A stretch of DNA of 64,000 nt from CAZIVP01 sp964542915 (GTDB lineage: Bacteria > Calditrichota > Calditrichia > Calditrichales > Calditrichaceae), in the NCBI GenBank assembly GCA_964542915.1, contig CAZIVP010000001.1, positions 248,001 through 312,000 of the forward strand, written 5' to 3'. Every line of letters starts with the position of its first letter. Positions within the stretch are counted from its first letter, which is position 1. This document shows positions 47,505 through 54,508 of this stretch, piece by piece. The notes under the pieces were generated by a model that saw nothing but the letters and a program-made list of their open reading frames with translations, was not told the origin of the DNA and made no database searches. The position numbers and the translations under genes are program-made.

Positions 47505-48953
47505 ATGGCTTTGAATGCTTTGTTAGAACAATATTTTGGTTATGACCGTTTCAGGCCATTTCAGAAAGAAGCGATCAAGGCGTTACTTGCCGGGAAACAT
47601 GTTCTGGCGATTATGCCAACCGGATCCGGAAAATCGATGATATACCAGATTGCTGCGCTTTCACTGCCAGATCTAACGATCGTTATTTCACCGCTCATCG
47701 CCCTGATGAAAGATCAGGTGGACGGTTTGCGCAGACGCGGCATCGACGCAGCTTATATTAACTCCACCCTTACCCGAAAAGAACGCGAAGAACGCTATGA
47801 GAAAGTTCGATCCGGCCATTACAAAATTCTTTATGTTACCCCGGAGCGGTTTCGCAAAAAAACATTTGTCGATGTTTTACGCAGCCGCGCCGTTTCTTTG
47901 CTTGCGGTAGATGAAGCGCACTGCATCAGCCAGTGGGGGCATGATTTCCGCCCGGATTATACACGGCTTCATGAATTTCGAAAGATAATGGGCGATCCCA
48001 CAACCATTGCGCTTACGGCGACCGCAACGCCGCAGGTTCAACAAGATATTGTCGGCCAATTGGAATTACCGGACGAACAGACGCAGCATATTCATCTCGG
48101 CATCGAACGCCCTAATCTGTATTTGGAAGTGTTGCCTGTTTACGGCGAAACCGAAAAACTGGCCTTAATTCTGAAACGTCTGAATGAGACCGAGGGCAGC
48201 GGGATCATCTATTTTGTATTGATCAAAGATTTGCTGAGTATGAGCGCATTGCTCAGCCGGCGCCGTATCCCGCACAGTATCTATCACGGCGAGTTGGAAC
48301 CGCCGAAGCGTCGCCGCCTGCAAAACCAGTTCATGAACCGCAAAAATCAGCTCGTCTTGGCTACCAATGCTTTCGGGATGGGCATCGATAAACCGGATAT
48401 CCGCTTTGTCATGCACGCTCAAATTCCGGGTTCCCTCGAGGCTTATTATCAGGAAATCGGGCGCGCCGGACGCGACGGCAAGCCCTCCTTTTGTTCCCTG
48501 CTCTATGATGAAGAGGATCTCAATATTCAAATGCAGTTCATCAAATGGAAAAATCCCTCGCTCGATTTCATCTACCGCGCCTATCAGATTCTGATAACCG
48601 ATATCGAACGGGTAAACGGAGAGGGGATGGAATATTTCAAGGAACAACTCACCTATAAAGATCGCTTTGACTACCGTGCCGAAACCACCCTTAATCTCTT
48701 CGATCGCTGGGCGGTAACGGAAGGTTCTGTTGAACAAAAAAATTTAAAACTCACAGGAGAACTGCCTTCGGCCTTTAGCGATGACAATTTTTTGCAACAC
48801 AAATTGAAAAACGAACAACAAAAATTGTATCAGATGATGCGTTATGCCCGTACACAGGGATGTCGGCGCGCCTTCATCCACAACTATTTCAATCTTCCTC
48901 ATCAGGAGCGCTGCGGCCGCTGCGATAATGATAGCGAGGCGCCTGCACCATGA
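47505..48953 (+). CDS. recQ: RecQ-family ATP-dependent DNA helicase, short form
   Basis: The 482-residue protein is an SF2 3'-5' helicase for recombination and fork repair. Motif 0 (YDRFRPFQKEAIKALLAGK), Walker A (MPTGSGKSMIYQ), DEAH box in LLAVDEAHCISQWGHDFRPDY, and motif VI (YYQEIGRAGRDGKPS) are all present. The zinc-binding region is reduced: CRRAFIHNYF and CGRCDND keep three Cys, while the fourth of the usual CGxCDxC is missing. The winged-helix and HRDC domains of Escherichia coli RecQ (about 610 residues) are absent. GGGAGGAG is 6 bases before the ATG. The helicase core is complete; the truncated C-terminus is probably a natural short form rather than damage. Confidence 0.9.
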   Translation: MALNALLEQYFGYDRFRPFQKEAIKALLAGKHVLAIMPTGSGKSMIYQIAALSLPDLTIVISPLIALMKDQVDGLRRRGIDAAYINSTLTRKEREERYEKVRSGHYKILYVTPERFRKKTFVDVLRSRAVSLLAVDEAHCISQWGHDFRPDYTRLHEFRKIMGDPTTIALTATATPQVQQDIVGQLELPDEQTQHIHLGIERPNLYLEVLPVYGETEKLALILKRLNETEGSGIIYFVLIKDLLSMSALLSRRRIPHSIYHGELEPPKRRRLQNQFMNRKNQLVLATNAFGMGIDKPDIRFVMHAQIPGSLEAYYQEIGRAGRDGKPSFCSLLYDEEDLNIQMQFIKWKNPSLDFIYRAYQILITDIERVNGEGMEYFKEQLTYKDRFDYRAETTLNLFDRWAVTEGSVEQKNLKLTGELPSAFSDDNFLQHKLKNEQQKLYQMMRYARTQGCRRAFIHNYFNLPHQERCGRCDNDSEAPAP

Positions 48954-49027
48954 AATAAAATGATTTCTTTTATTGTTGGTCTTTGCGAAATCGGATTAAC
49001 AATAAAGTGAGACAGGAGGAAGAAGTC

Positions 49028-49528
49028 ATGGCCAAGATCACCCTCAAAGGTAAGCCCCTTCATACCGTCGGAGAACTGCCGGAAGTGGGCAGTCAGGCGC
49101 CCGATTTTAAATTGACGGGCACGGATTTCAATGATATAACGCTCAGTGATTTTAGCGGTAAAAAGGTTGTTTTGAATATTTTTCAGAGTTTGGATACTTC
49201 GGTATGTGCTAATTCTGTGAGGCGTTTTAATGAAGAGGCCAGTAAACTGCCGAATACGGTAGTCATCTGTGCCTCACGCGATTTACCCTTTGCTCATGAC
49301 CGTTTCTGTTCAACGGAAGGCTTGGACAAAGTCATTTCGGCTTCGGAGTTACGGGATTTCAATTTCGGCAATGATTACGGCGTTCGCATCCAGGACGGTT
49401 CCAGGGCAAGTCTATTATCCCGGGCCGTGGTGATCATTGATGAAAACGGTAAAGTGATTTATACCGAACAAGTGCCCGAAATTGCACAAGAGCCTAATTA
49501 CGAAGCCGCGATAAACGCATTGAAATAG
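49028..49528 (+). CDS. tpx: Thiol peroxidase Tpx
   Basis: This is a 166-residue atypical 2-Cys peroxiredoxin that reduces peroxides, preferring alkyl hydroperoxides, with thioredoxin. Peroxidatic Cys60 in LDTSVCANSVRRF and resolving Cys94 in AHDRFCSTEGL are both in place. The frame is open from 48983, but AGGAGG lies well placed before the ATG at 49028 (MAKITLKGKPLHTVGELP), the usual start of Tpx. A bidirectional terminator follows. Confidence 0.96.
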   Translation: MAKITLKGKPLHTVGELPEVGSQAPDFKLTGTDFNDITLSDFSGKKVVLNIFQSLDTSVCANSVRRFNEEASKLPNTVVICASRDLPFAHDRFCSTEGLDKVISASELRDFNFGNDYGVRIQDGSRASLLSRAVVIIDENGKVIYTEQVPEIAQEPNYEAAINALK

Positions 49529-49551
49529 AAAGGGCAGAAATCAAAAAAACG

Positions 49552-49591
49552 AACGTCATCCGCAGCGGTTGGTCTACGGATGACGTTTTTT
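49552..49591. terminator. Bidirectional terminator between tpx and the glycosyltransferase gene
   Basis: AACGTCATCCG (49552-49562) pairs perfectly with CGGATGACGTT (49577-49587). A T-run follows on the plus strand and an A-run precedes it, so it can end transcripts from both convergent genes. Confidence 0.92.
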
Positions 49592-49604
49592 ATTTGAACC
49601 AAAA

Positions 49605-50849
49605 TTATCCCAGAATTTTCTTTTCCGGGGTTACCGAGCGCCAGCGATCGATCATGTAATATTTTTCGGTTTCAAAAACGCGGTTGATGTTTTCCAGATA
49701 CTCTTCTGATTCGCGTATGTCGAGATTATTGGTTTTATTGACGTACGAGAGCACACGTGAATGGTAAAAGGGTATGAGTGCTTCTAACAGTTTGCCGCTG
49801 TCTTGGCTGTTGGTATGGTACGCGATGGCAAAATTGAACAGAATACGCGCCCAGAGATTGCTGGGGTAGTAAAACTGCTCTTTATTTTTGATCTTCTTAA
49901 ATTTTTCAATTTCCGTATATTCCGGCAGCGGAATAATTTCTTTCCAGAGCTTAACGTATTTTTCGAATCCAGACATAAAGCTTTCGTACAACTTACCTGT
50001 GTCCACTTTAACTTCGGGCGGTTTTTCATCAACGCCGAGGCCGAATCCGTAAATACTGCTGGGCCGGCTCTCGAAGGTATCCATCCATAGATATTCATAT
50101 TCGGTCAGAAGATCAAACAGGGTCGAGACGACCTGGGTAAACATGGAACTCAAATCGGCCGCGGGGTCTTTGGGTTTGTGTACTTTGGGCGTACCGAGAA
50201 ACGCCTGGCAAACATTAAATCCACGTGCAATGGCGATGGTTGTCATCCAGATATCGATCCCGAAATTGGCGATTTTGTCATTCCAGAGATTTTCGGATAA
50301 AAATGCCCGAGCTAGTTTGCCTGAAAATCCAAAATCGCCTCCGATAGGTTGACGCACGCGCAGACCGAATAGTGTTCGTAATAACGGATAAGCGATATGA
50401 TTGGTGATGGTGCCGTCGTATTTATGGCGCACATAAATCGGCGTTACATAATCGAACCGACCCATGAGCGGTTCACCCAGATAACGAATCCAACCCGGCG
50501 TAATGCTTTTCAAGTCGGCGTCAACCACTATAATGGCCTTGGCGTTCAATTCCAGCGCTGCCTTGAATAAATTTTTGAAATTATTGCCTTTACCCTTTAC
50601 ATTTTTGGGTGTTGAAATATAAATTTTAGGAATTTTTGTTGGTGTATTCATGAACGCCTCGCGCGTTCCATCCGGTGAATGATTATCCACATTGATCAGC
50701 ACCGTTTTTTTATAGGGGAAATATTCGACAAGGCCCCTGCTGGCCACGTCCGTGGGATAGGCAATGTTATCGGCCTCTTTGTAAGACGGTATTCCAACGA
50801 TGATTTCCGCAGAAGTTATATTACTGGGATTTTCGACGATGGCATCCAT
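49605..50849 (-). CDS. GT-A-type glycosyltransferase (family 2-like)
   Basis: The protein has 414 residues with an N-terminal nucleotide-sugar transferase fold: IIVGIPSYKEADNIAYPTDV at the start, KGNNFKNLF, the metal-binding DAD at 110-112 (IIVVDADLKSITPGW) and PIGGDFGFSGKLARAFL as acceptor-side motif. A C-terminal helical domain of about 180 residues follows. There is no signal peptide and no clear membrane helix. The sequence style recalls glucosyl- or mannosyl-glycerate-type synthases that make compatible solutes, but this assignment is a guess. It stands alone, convergent with tpx. Confidence 0.78.
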   Translation of the reverse strand: MDAIVENPSNITSAEIIVGIPSYKEADNIAYPTDVASRGLVEYFPYKKTVLINVDNHSPDGTREAFMNTPTKIPKIYISTPKNVKGKGNNFKNLFKAALELNAKAIIVVDADLKSITPGWIRYLGEPLMGRFDYVTPIYVRHKYDGTITNHIAYPLLRTLFGLRVRQPIGGDFGFSGKLARAFLSENLWNDKIANFGIDIWMTTIAIARGFNVCQAFLGTPKVHKPKDPAADLSSMFTQVVSTLFDLLTEYEYLWMDTFESRPSSIYGFGLGVDEKPPEVKVDTGKLYESFMSGFEKYVKLWKEIIPLPEYTEIEKFKKIKNKEQFYYPSNLWARILFNFAIAYHTNSQDSGKLLEALIPFYHSRVLSYVNKTNNLDIRESEEYLENINRVFETEKYYMIDRWRSVTPEKKILG

Positions 50850-50956
50850 TTTATCCTCTCTATTAATTTATGTAAAATGAACTGCTTTAAAAACAATAAG
50901 ATAAATTGAATTAGGGTGAAAAGCAAAGGCAAGCTTTAAAACGGAATAAATAAACC

Positions 50957-52309
50957 ATGCGCCAATCTTCCTATTCCATCATCCGGCAAAATTTGCACCG
51001 TTCGATCATCAAACTTTCATTACCGGGCATGATAACTTCCGTTTTGCAAACTCTCTACCAACTGGTCGATGCTTACTGGGTTGGCAAAATAGGTCCGCAG
51101 GCGCTGGCTGCGATGGGCGGTTGTTCGTTCATTTTATGGTCGTTACTGGCGTTAACGGCTTTGAGTGTGAACGGAATTACCGCCTTGGTGGCGCAACATA
51201 TTGGTGCGGGAAGAGAATTACGCGCACAATTTTCTGCTGGCCAGGGTTTGCTTCTCAGTTCCGTGTTGGCGGTTCTATTGTCGGTATCTATATTTTCCAG
51301 TATGGAATTCTGGTTTGGCATCATGGGATTTAAGCCGGACGTACAGGTATTAGCGGCGGATTATCTGAATATACTTCTGGGCGGTTTGATCTTCTTATTT
51401 TGGTTTGCATCCCTGGAGGGGGTATTCCGGGGCATCGGCGACACCAGAACTCCCATGTATATTCTGGCCCTGGCGTTAACGTTTAACGCCGTGGCTGATC
51501 CCGTTTTTATTTTCGGCTGGTTGGGTTTGCCGGCGATGGGCGTCGGCGGCGCAGCGTTTGCAACGGTTTTGGCGCAACTATTGGCGACTGTACTGGCTTA
51601 TGTCCAATTGAACCGCAAATCGTTCTTACCCAAATTACGCTTAAGACGCAGAATTTCCGTTGATTTTACCACGATGGGGCGCATTATCGGTATCGGGTTG
51701 CCCATCGCCCTTGGCGGGTTCTTTTTTAGCATTATTTATGTGTTCCTTACACACATTATCGCGCGTTTTGGAACCGCTGCTATTGCCGCTGTGGGCGTGG
51801 GACATCGCATCGAAGGGATTGCCTGGTTTGCTTGTGTGGGGTTTTCGGTTTCGGCCGCGACACTGGTGGGACAAAACGTCGGCGCCAGACGCTATGACGA
51901 AGCCAAACGAGCCGCTCTGTGGGTCAACGGTTACGGTGTGATCACCTTGTTGCTCGTTTCAATATGTTATTTCGTGTTCAGTTCGGAACTGATTCAGATT
52001 TTCACGCCCGATCCGCAAGTACAACAATTTGGCGTCTCTTATCTGAAAATTATCGCCGTTTTTGAAATGTTTCTGGCGCTTGAGGTGATCATGGAAGGCG
52101 TGTTCAGCGGCGCGGGATATACCTTACCGGTAATGCTTGTGACCGTACCCATTACCGCTATAAGGATTCCGCTGGCCTGGTTTCTGGCGATTACACTGGG
52201 TTGGGGCGCGGTGGGTATTTGGTGGGCCATATCGCTAACAACGTTCTTAAAAGGCGCGCTGAATTTGCTGTTGTTTGTATTGGGCTTTTGGAAGAAGAAA
52301 TTACCGTGA
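50957..52309 (+). CDS. MATE-family efflux transporter
   Basis: This 450-residue inner-membrane protein has 12 helices in two homologous halves. MATE proteins export cationic drugs or metabolites with sodium or protons. Conserved stretches include LPGMITSVLQTLYQLVDAYW, ASLEGVFRGIGDTRTPMYIL and, in the second half, GFSVSAATLVGQNVGARRYD. The length is typical. It is transcribed divergently from the glycosyltransferase gene across a 107-base gap. Substrate is unknown. Confidence 0.94.
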   Translation: MRQSSYSIIRQNLHRSIIKLSLPGMITSVLQTLYQLVDAYWVGKIGPQALAAMGGCSFILWSLLALTALSVNGITALVAQHIGAGRELRAQFSAGQGLLLSSVLAVLLSVSIFSSMEFWFGIMGFKPDVQVLAADYLNILLGGLIFLFWFASLEGVFRGIGDTRTPMYILALALTFNAVADPVFIFGWLGLPAMGVGGAAFATVLAQLLATVLAYVQLNRKSFLPKLRLRRRISVDFTTMGRIIGIGLPIALGGFFFSIIYVFLTHIIARFGTAAIAAVGVGHRIEGIAWFACVGFSVSAATLVGQNVGARRYDEAKRAALWVNGYGVITLLLVSICYFVFSSELIQIFTPDPQVQQFGVSYLKIIAVFEMFLALEVIMEGVFSGAGYTLPVMLVTVPITAIRIPLAWFLAITLGWGAVGIWWAISLTTFLKGALNLLLFVLGFWKKKLP

Positions 52310-52431
52310 GGTAACAGTTGCGCCGTATACTATATACTATAGGAATTTTTTGACTGGTATGGTCGATTGATAGAATTCAATAGTTGTCGGAAAATGTTGC
52401 ATCGGTTATATTTAATACAGGAGAACGCTTT

Positions 52432-52782
52432 ATGGATACAAAAGTAGCCAATACCCGCCGTTATCGCAGCGATATGAACGAAAAAATACTCGGGAGCGGT
52501 TTTAAGGATTATAAGAAATTTTTCGCTCTCGATCACAAAGCCTATGTGGAAGGGGCGCTTTCGGTCAAACATAAAGAACTGATGGGGCTTGTAGCCAGCA
52601 TGGTAATGCGTTGTAATGACTGCATCTTCTATCACCTCGATCGCTGCGTCAGCGAGGGCGCCACGCGTGAAGAGTTGTACGAAACCATGAATATCGCCCT
52701 GATTGTAGGCGGTTCCATTGTGATTCCGCATCTGCGGTACGCGTTCGAAATGTTGGATAAGATCGAACTTACGGAGGAATAA
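52432..52782 (+). CDS. Carboxymuconolactone decarboxylase / AhpD-like family protein
   Basis: This is a 116-residue cytoplasmic protein of the CMD/AhpD fold. The start is the ATG at 52432, with AGGAG about 9 bases upstream; the longer open frame lacks a site. The CxxC active-site pair is in MRCNDCIFYHLDRCVSEGAT, with a proximal His as in AhpD-type alkylhydroperoxidases. A possible promoter is TTGACT (52350) with TAGAAT (52371), but the 15-base spacing is short. It comes 132 bases before the selenoprotein-candidate gene; a thiol redox role is inferred. Confidence 0.9.
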   Translation: MDTKVANTRRYRSDMNEKILGSGFKDYKKFFALDHKAYVEGALSVKHKELMGLVASMVMRCNDCIFYHLDRCVSEGATREELYETMNIALIVGGSIVIPHLRYAFEMLDKIELTEE

Positions 52783-52914
52783 ACGATCATTTTGGAACAT
52801 AAGCACATTGCAATGATTGAAAGGATGAATTGGCGATTACATGGATGGTAATGCCAATTATTTCAGGAAAGAATGAAGGATCAAGATAGATAAAGCATGA
52901 ACGAAGGAGGAAAC

Positions 52915-53334
52915 ATGGTGCTTGAAAAAATGGATAAGGCTTTTTTCGGCCTGCTATTTATTTTGCTGACATTGTCCCTGGGATGTTCGCAGGCTCAGGA
53001 GGATAAAGGTGTGAACGGCCCTCTGATGACCTTTGAACAGGATGAATACGATTTTGGTGTTGTACGCGGAGATACGGTGATTTCACATGTATTCGCTTTT
53101 ACGAATACGGGTAAAGACACCCTGTATATTGCCAAGGTCGGGGCGTCATGAGGCTGTACGGCTGCACTTCTGAGTTCAGAAGTTATTCCGCCGCAGGGCA
53201 AAGGCGAAATCGAAGCCCGTTTTAACACCAAGAACCGGCACGGTAAGTATCGCAAAAGCATCCGTATATTTTCCAATGATGCGCTGGCAAGAATTCGCCA
53301 GCTCCATATAACGGTCGAAGTGGCTTCGAAATAA
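52915..53334 (+). CDS. DUF1573-family lipoprotein, candidate selenoprotein (Sec at residue 79)
   Basis: ATG at 52915, with AAGGAGG 5 bases upstream, starts a lipoprotein (lipobox LGC, Cys24). DUF1573 sequence follows (FEQDEYDFGVVRGDTVISHV, FTNTGKDTLYIAKVGAS). Codon 79 is TGA, after which the same frame continues as GCTAALLSSEVIPPQGKGEI and RKSIRIFSNDALAR to TAA at 53332-53334. The family has S-C-G-C-T here, so TGA replaces the first Cys: S-U-G-C-T. No frameshift or other stop occurs, and a SECIS-like hairpin lies downstream. Read through, the product has 139 residues, usual for this family. DUF1573 is an Ig-like extracytoplasmic domain of unknown function; a UxC pair suggests redox chemistry. 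A conventional annotation would stop at 53151 and lose half the domain. The alternative, a nonsense mutation, is less likely. Confidence 0.82.
53149..53183 (+). promoter_or_regulatory. Candidate bacterial SECIS element with its UGA
   Basis: UGA is at 53149-53151. ACTTCTG (53166-53172) pairs perfectly with CAGAAGT (53177-53183) around the loop AGTT (53173-53176), which has G at its second position. Twenty-one bases separate the UGA from the loop. The general bacterial SECIS pattern is a stem with a small apical loop, a G among its first two bases, and about 16-37 bases from UGA; all are met. CTGC (53162-53165) can add a lower stem with GCAG (53193-53196). Confidence 0.75.
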
Positions 53335-53432
53335 TATTTTGTTAGAAAAATGTGAGGAACGCAAAGGAACAACGATGCACTTTTCCCATTAAAGAAACAA
53401 ATGTTTAATCATCATTTAATGGGGTATGGATT

Positions 53433-53969
53433 ATGAAATGGTCAATTCGAGTTCTGTCGTTATGGATAGCCGTAAGCGTATTCGTTTTGTGGCGCCCATC
53501 CTGGTCTCAGGAAGCAATGGCGCCCAAAGCGGATCATTGTACCATAATAGAGGATAGCGCCATGGCAAAACAATTGTTCAAATCCGATAAAGAATGGAAA
53601 CAGGAACTGACTTCCGAACAATACAAGGTAATGCGAGAGAAGGGTACGGAGGCGCCCTTTTCGGGAAAATATACACATTTTAAGGGGGAAGGCGTCTTTG
53701 TCTGTGCAGCGTGCGAAACCCCACTATTTGATTCCGATACCAAGTATAATTCGGGAAGCGGCTGGCCCAGTTTTTACGATGTCATTAATAAAGGCAACAT
53801 CGAAACGGAAGAGGATAACAGTTTGGGAATGAAACGCATTGAAGTCCTCTGTGCCAACTGCGGCTCCCACCTGGGACACGTATTCCCGGACGGACCCAAG
53901 CCAACGGGCCTTCGATATTGCATTAATTCCGTGGCTCTGGATTTCAAGAAAGAGAAGAATGATCAATAA
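53433..53969 (+). CDS. msrB: Exported peptide-methionine (R)-S-oxide reductase
   Basis: This is a 178-residue protein with signal peptide (MKWSIRVLSLWIAVSVFVLW, ending near SWSQ), so it repairs oxidised methionine in envelope proteins. The MsrB domain (about 50-170) is complete: structural zinc pairs CAAC and CANC, GSGWPSF, LGHVFPDGPKPTGLRYCINS with catalytic Cys in RYCINS. That position is Cys here, although Sec occurs there in some MsrB proteins. It follows the selenoprotein-candidate gene by 98 bases. An exported MsrB needs an extracytoplasmic electron donor; the neighbouring S-U-G-C-T lipoprotein is a candidate, by inference only. Confidence 0.95.
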   Translation: MKWSIRVLSLWIAVSVFVLWRPSWSQEAMAPKADHCTIIEDSAMAKQLFKSDKEWKQELTSEQYKVMREKGTEAPFSGKYTHFKGEGVFVCAACETPLFDSDTKYNSGSGWPSFYDVINKGNIETEEDNSLGMKRIEVLCANCGSHLGHVFPDGPKPTGLRYCINSVALDFKKEKNDQ

Positions 53970-54074
53970 TTTGATTTGCACAGAAGCATTATAAATAGTA
54001 AACTGAAATCAACAGGTGCCGCACCGGGAATTTAACCAGGGAAGTTTCGGGTGCGATGTTCGATGCCCTGTAGG

Positions 54075-54087
54075 AAGGAGGTGATCC
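54075..54087 (+). promoter_or_regulatory. 13-nt complement to the 16S rRNA 3' end
   Basis: AAGGAGGTGATCC matches the full complement of the conserved 16S 3' end (GGATCACCTCCTT), far longer than a normal ribosome site. Reading from the overlapping GTG or the CTG at 54086 gives a 15-17 residue mini-frame ending at TAG 54132-54134, inside the following hairpin. Confidence 0.5.
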
Positions 54088-54161
54088 TGATAGACAGACC
54101 AAGTTTAACGGGAGCCTCCGGTGAGAAACGTTAGCACCGGCTCACCAGGCTCCCTAACGGT

Positions 54162-54196
54162 AAAGCCCCCGAACGAAACGTACGGGGGCTTTTTTT
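54162..54196 (+). terminator. Strong rho-independent terminator
   Basis: AAAGCCCCCG (54162-54171) pairs perfectly with CGGGGGCTTT (54183-54192), with an 11-base loop and a run of seven T residues. It ends the structured RNA region. Confidence 0.95.
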
Positions 54197-54508
54197 ACGG
54201 ATAATGACGGAAAGATGTCTTTAAAGCCGATATAAATCAAAAAACGAAAAGTACAGCTTTAGTCCCGTCAACACAAACCTGTGTAATTGACTACACACAA
54301 TCCCGCGGAAATATCTTATTTTTTATTAATTATAAACCTTATCGCTATTAAAAATCCGGAATGCCATGATACGGTCGAAATAGATTAAACGCCGGACCGG
54401 TTGATGATTGGGCGATATTTCTTCGAAAAAATTTGTTGCACGTTCCGTTTAATGTCTATATTTATTTTACGATTTCGTTGAACCGCTTCAATGCTGAGGA
54501 GACTTTTC
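54197..54508. other. Intergenic region before the acyl-CoA synthetase gene
   Basis: Just over 300 AT-rich bases hold no gene that can be supported. A promoter is possible near the end: TTGCAC (54436-54441) and TATTTA (54459-54464) separated by 17 bases, about 45 bases before the start codon. GAGGAG at 54496-54501 is the ribosome site of the next gene. Confidence 0.45.

Larger units (their letters stand above)
54015..54196 (+). ncRNA. Unassigned structured RNA or leader with terminator
   Basis: The stretch has dense, GC-rich complementarity unlike its AT-rich flanks. GCACC (54021-54025) can pair with GGTGC (54050-54054), and CAGGG (54037-54041) with CCCTG (54066-54070); the two cross, allowing a pseudoknot. 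GGGAGCC (54110-54116) pairs with GGCTCCC (54148-54154), enclosing CCGGTG/CACCGG or the alternative GGTGAG/CTCACC. Between the two domains is an extended Shine-Dalgarno sequence (54075-54087). A terminator closes it. It does not match tRNA-Sec, tmRNA, SRP, 6S or RNase P RNA features that I know. It may be a small RNA or an attenuator with a mini-peptide. Confidence 0.5.

Noticed and set aside
54015..54070. Cobalamin-type riboswitch
   Set aside because: GGGAA and GGGTGCGA vaguely recall it, but the B12-box consensus is missing and no cobalamin gene follows.
54015..54196. Structured RNA read as tRNA-Sec (selC)
   Set aside because: It would fit the selenoprotein nearby, but there is no 8-bp acceptor stem, T-arm consensus GGTTCGA in the right place or UCA anticodon arm.
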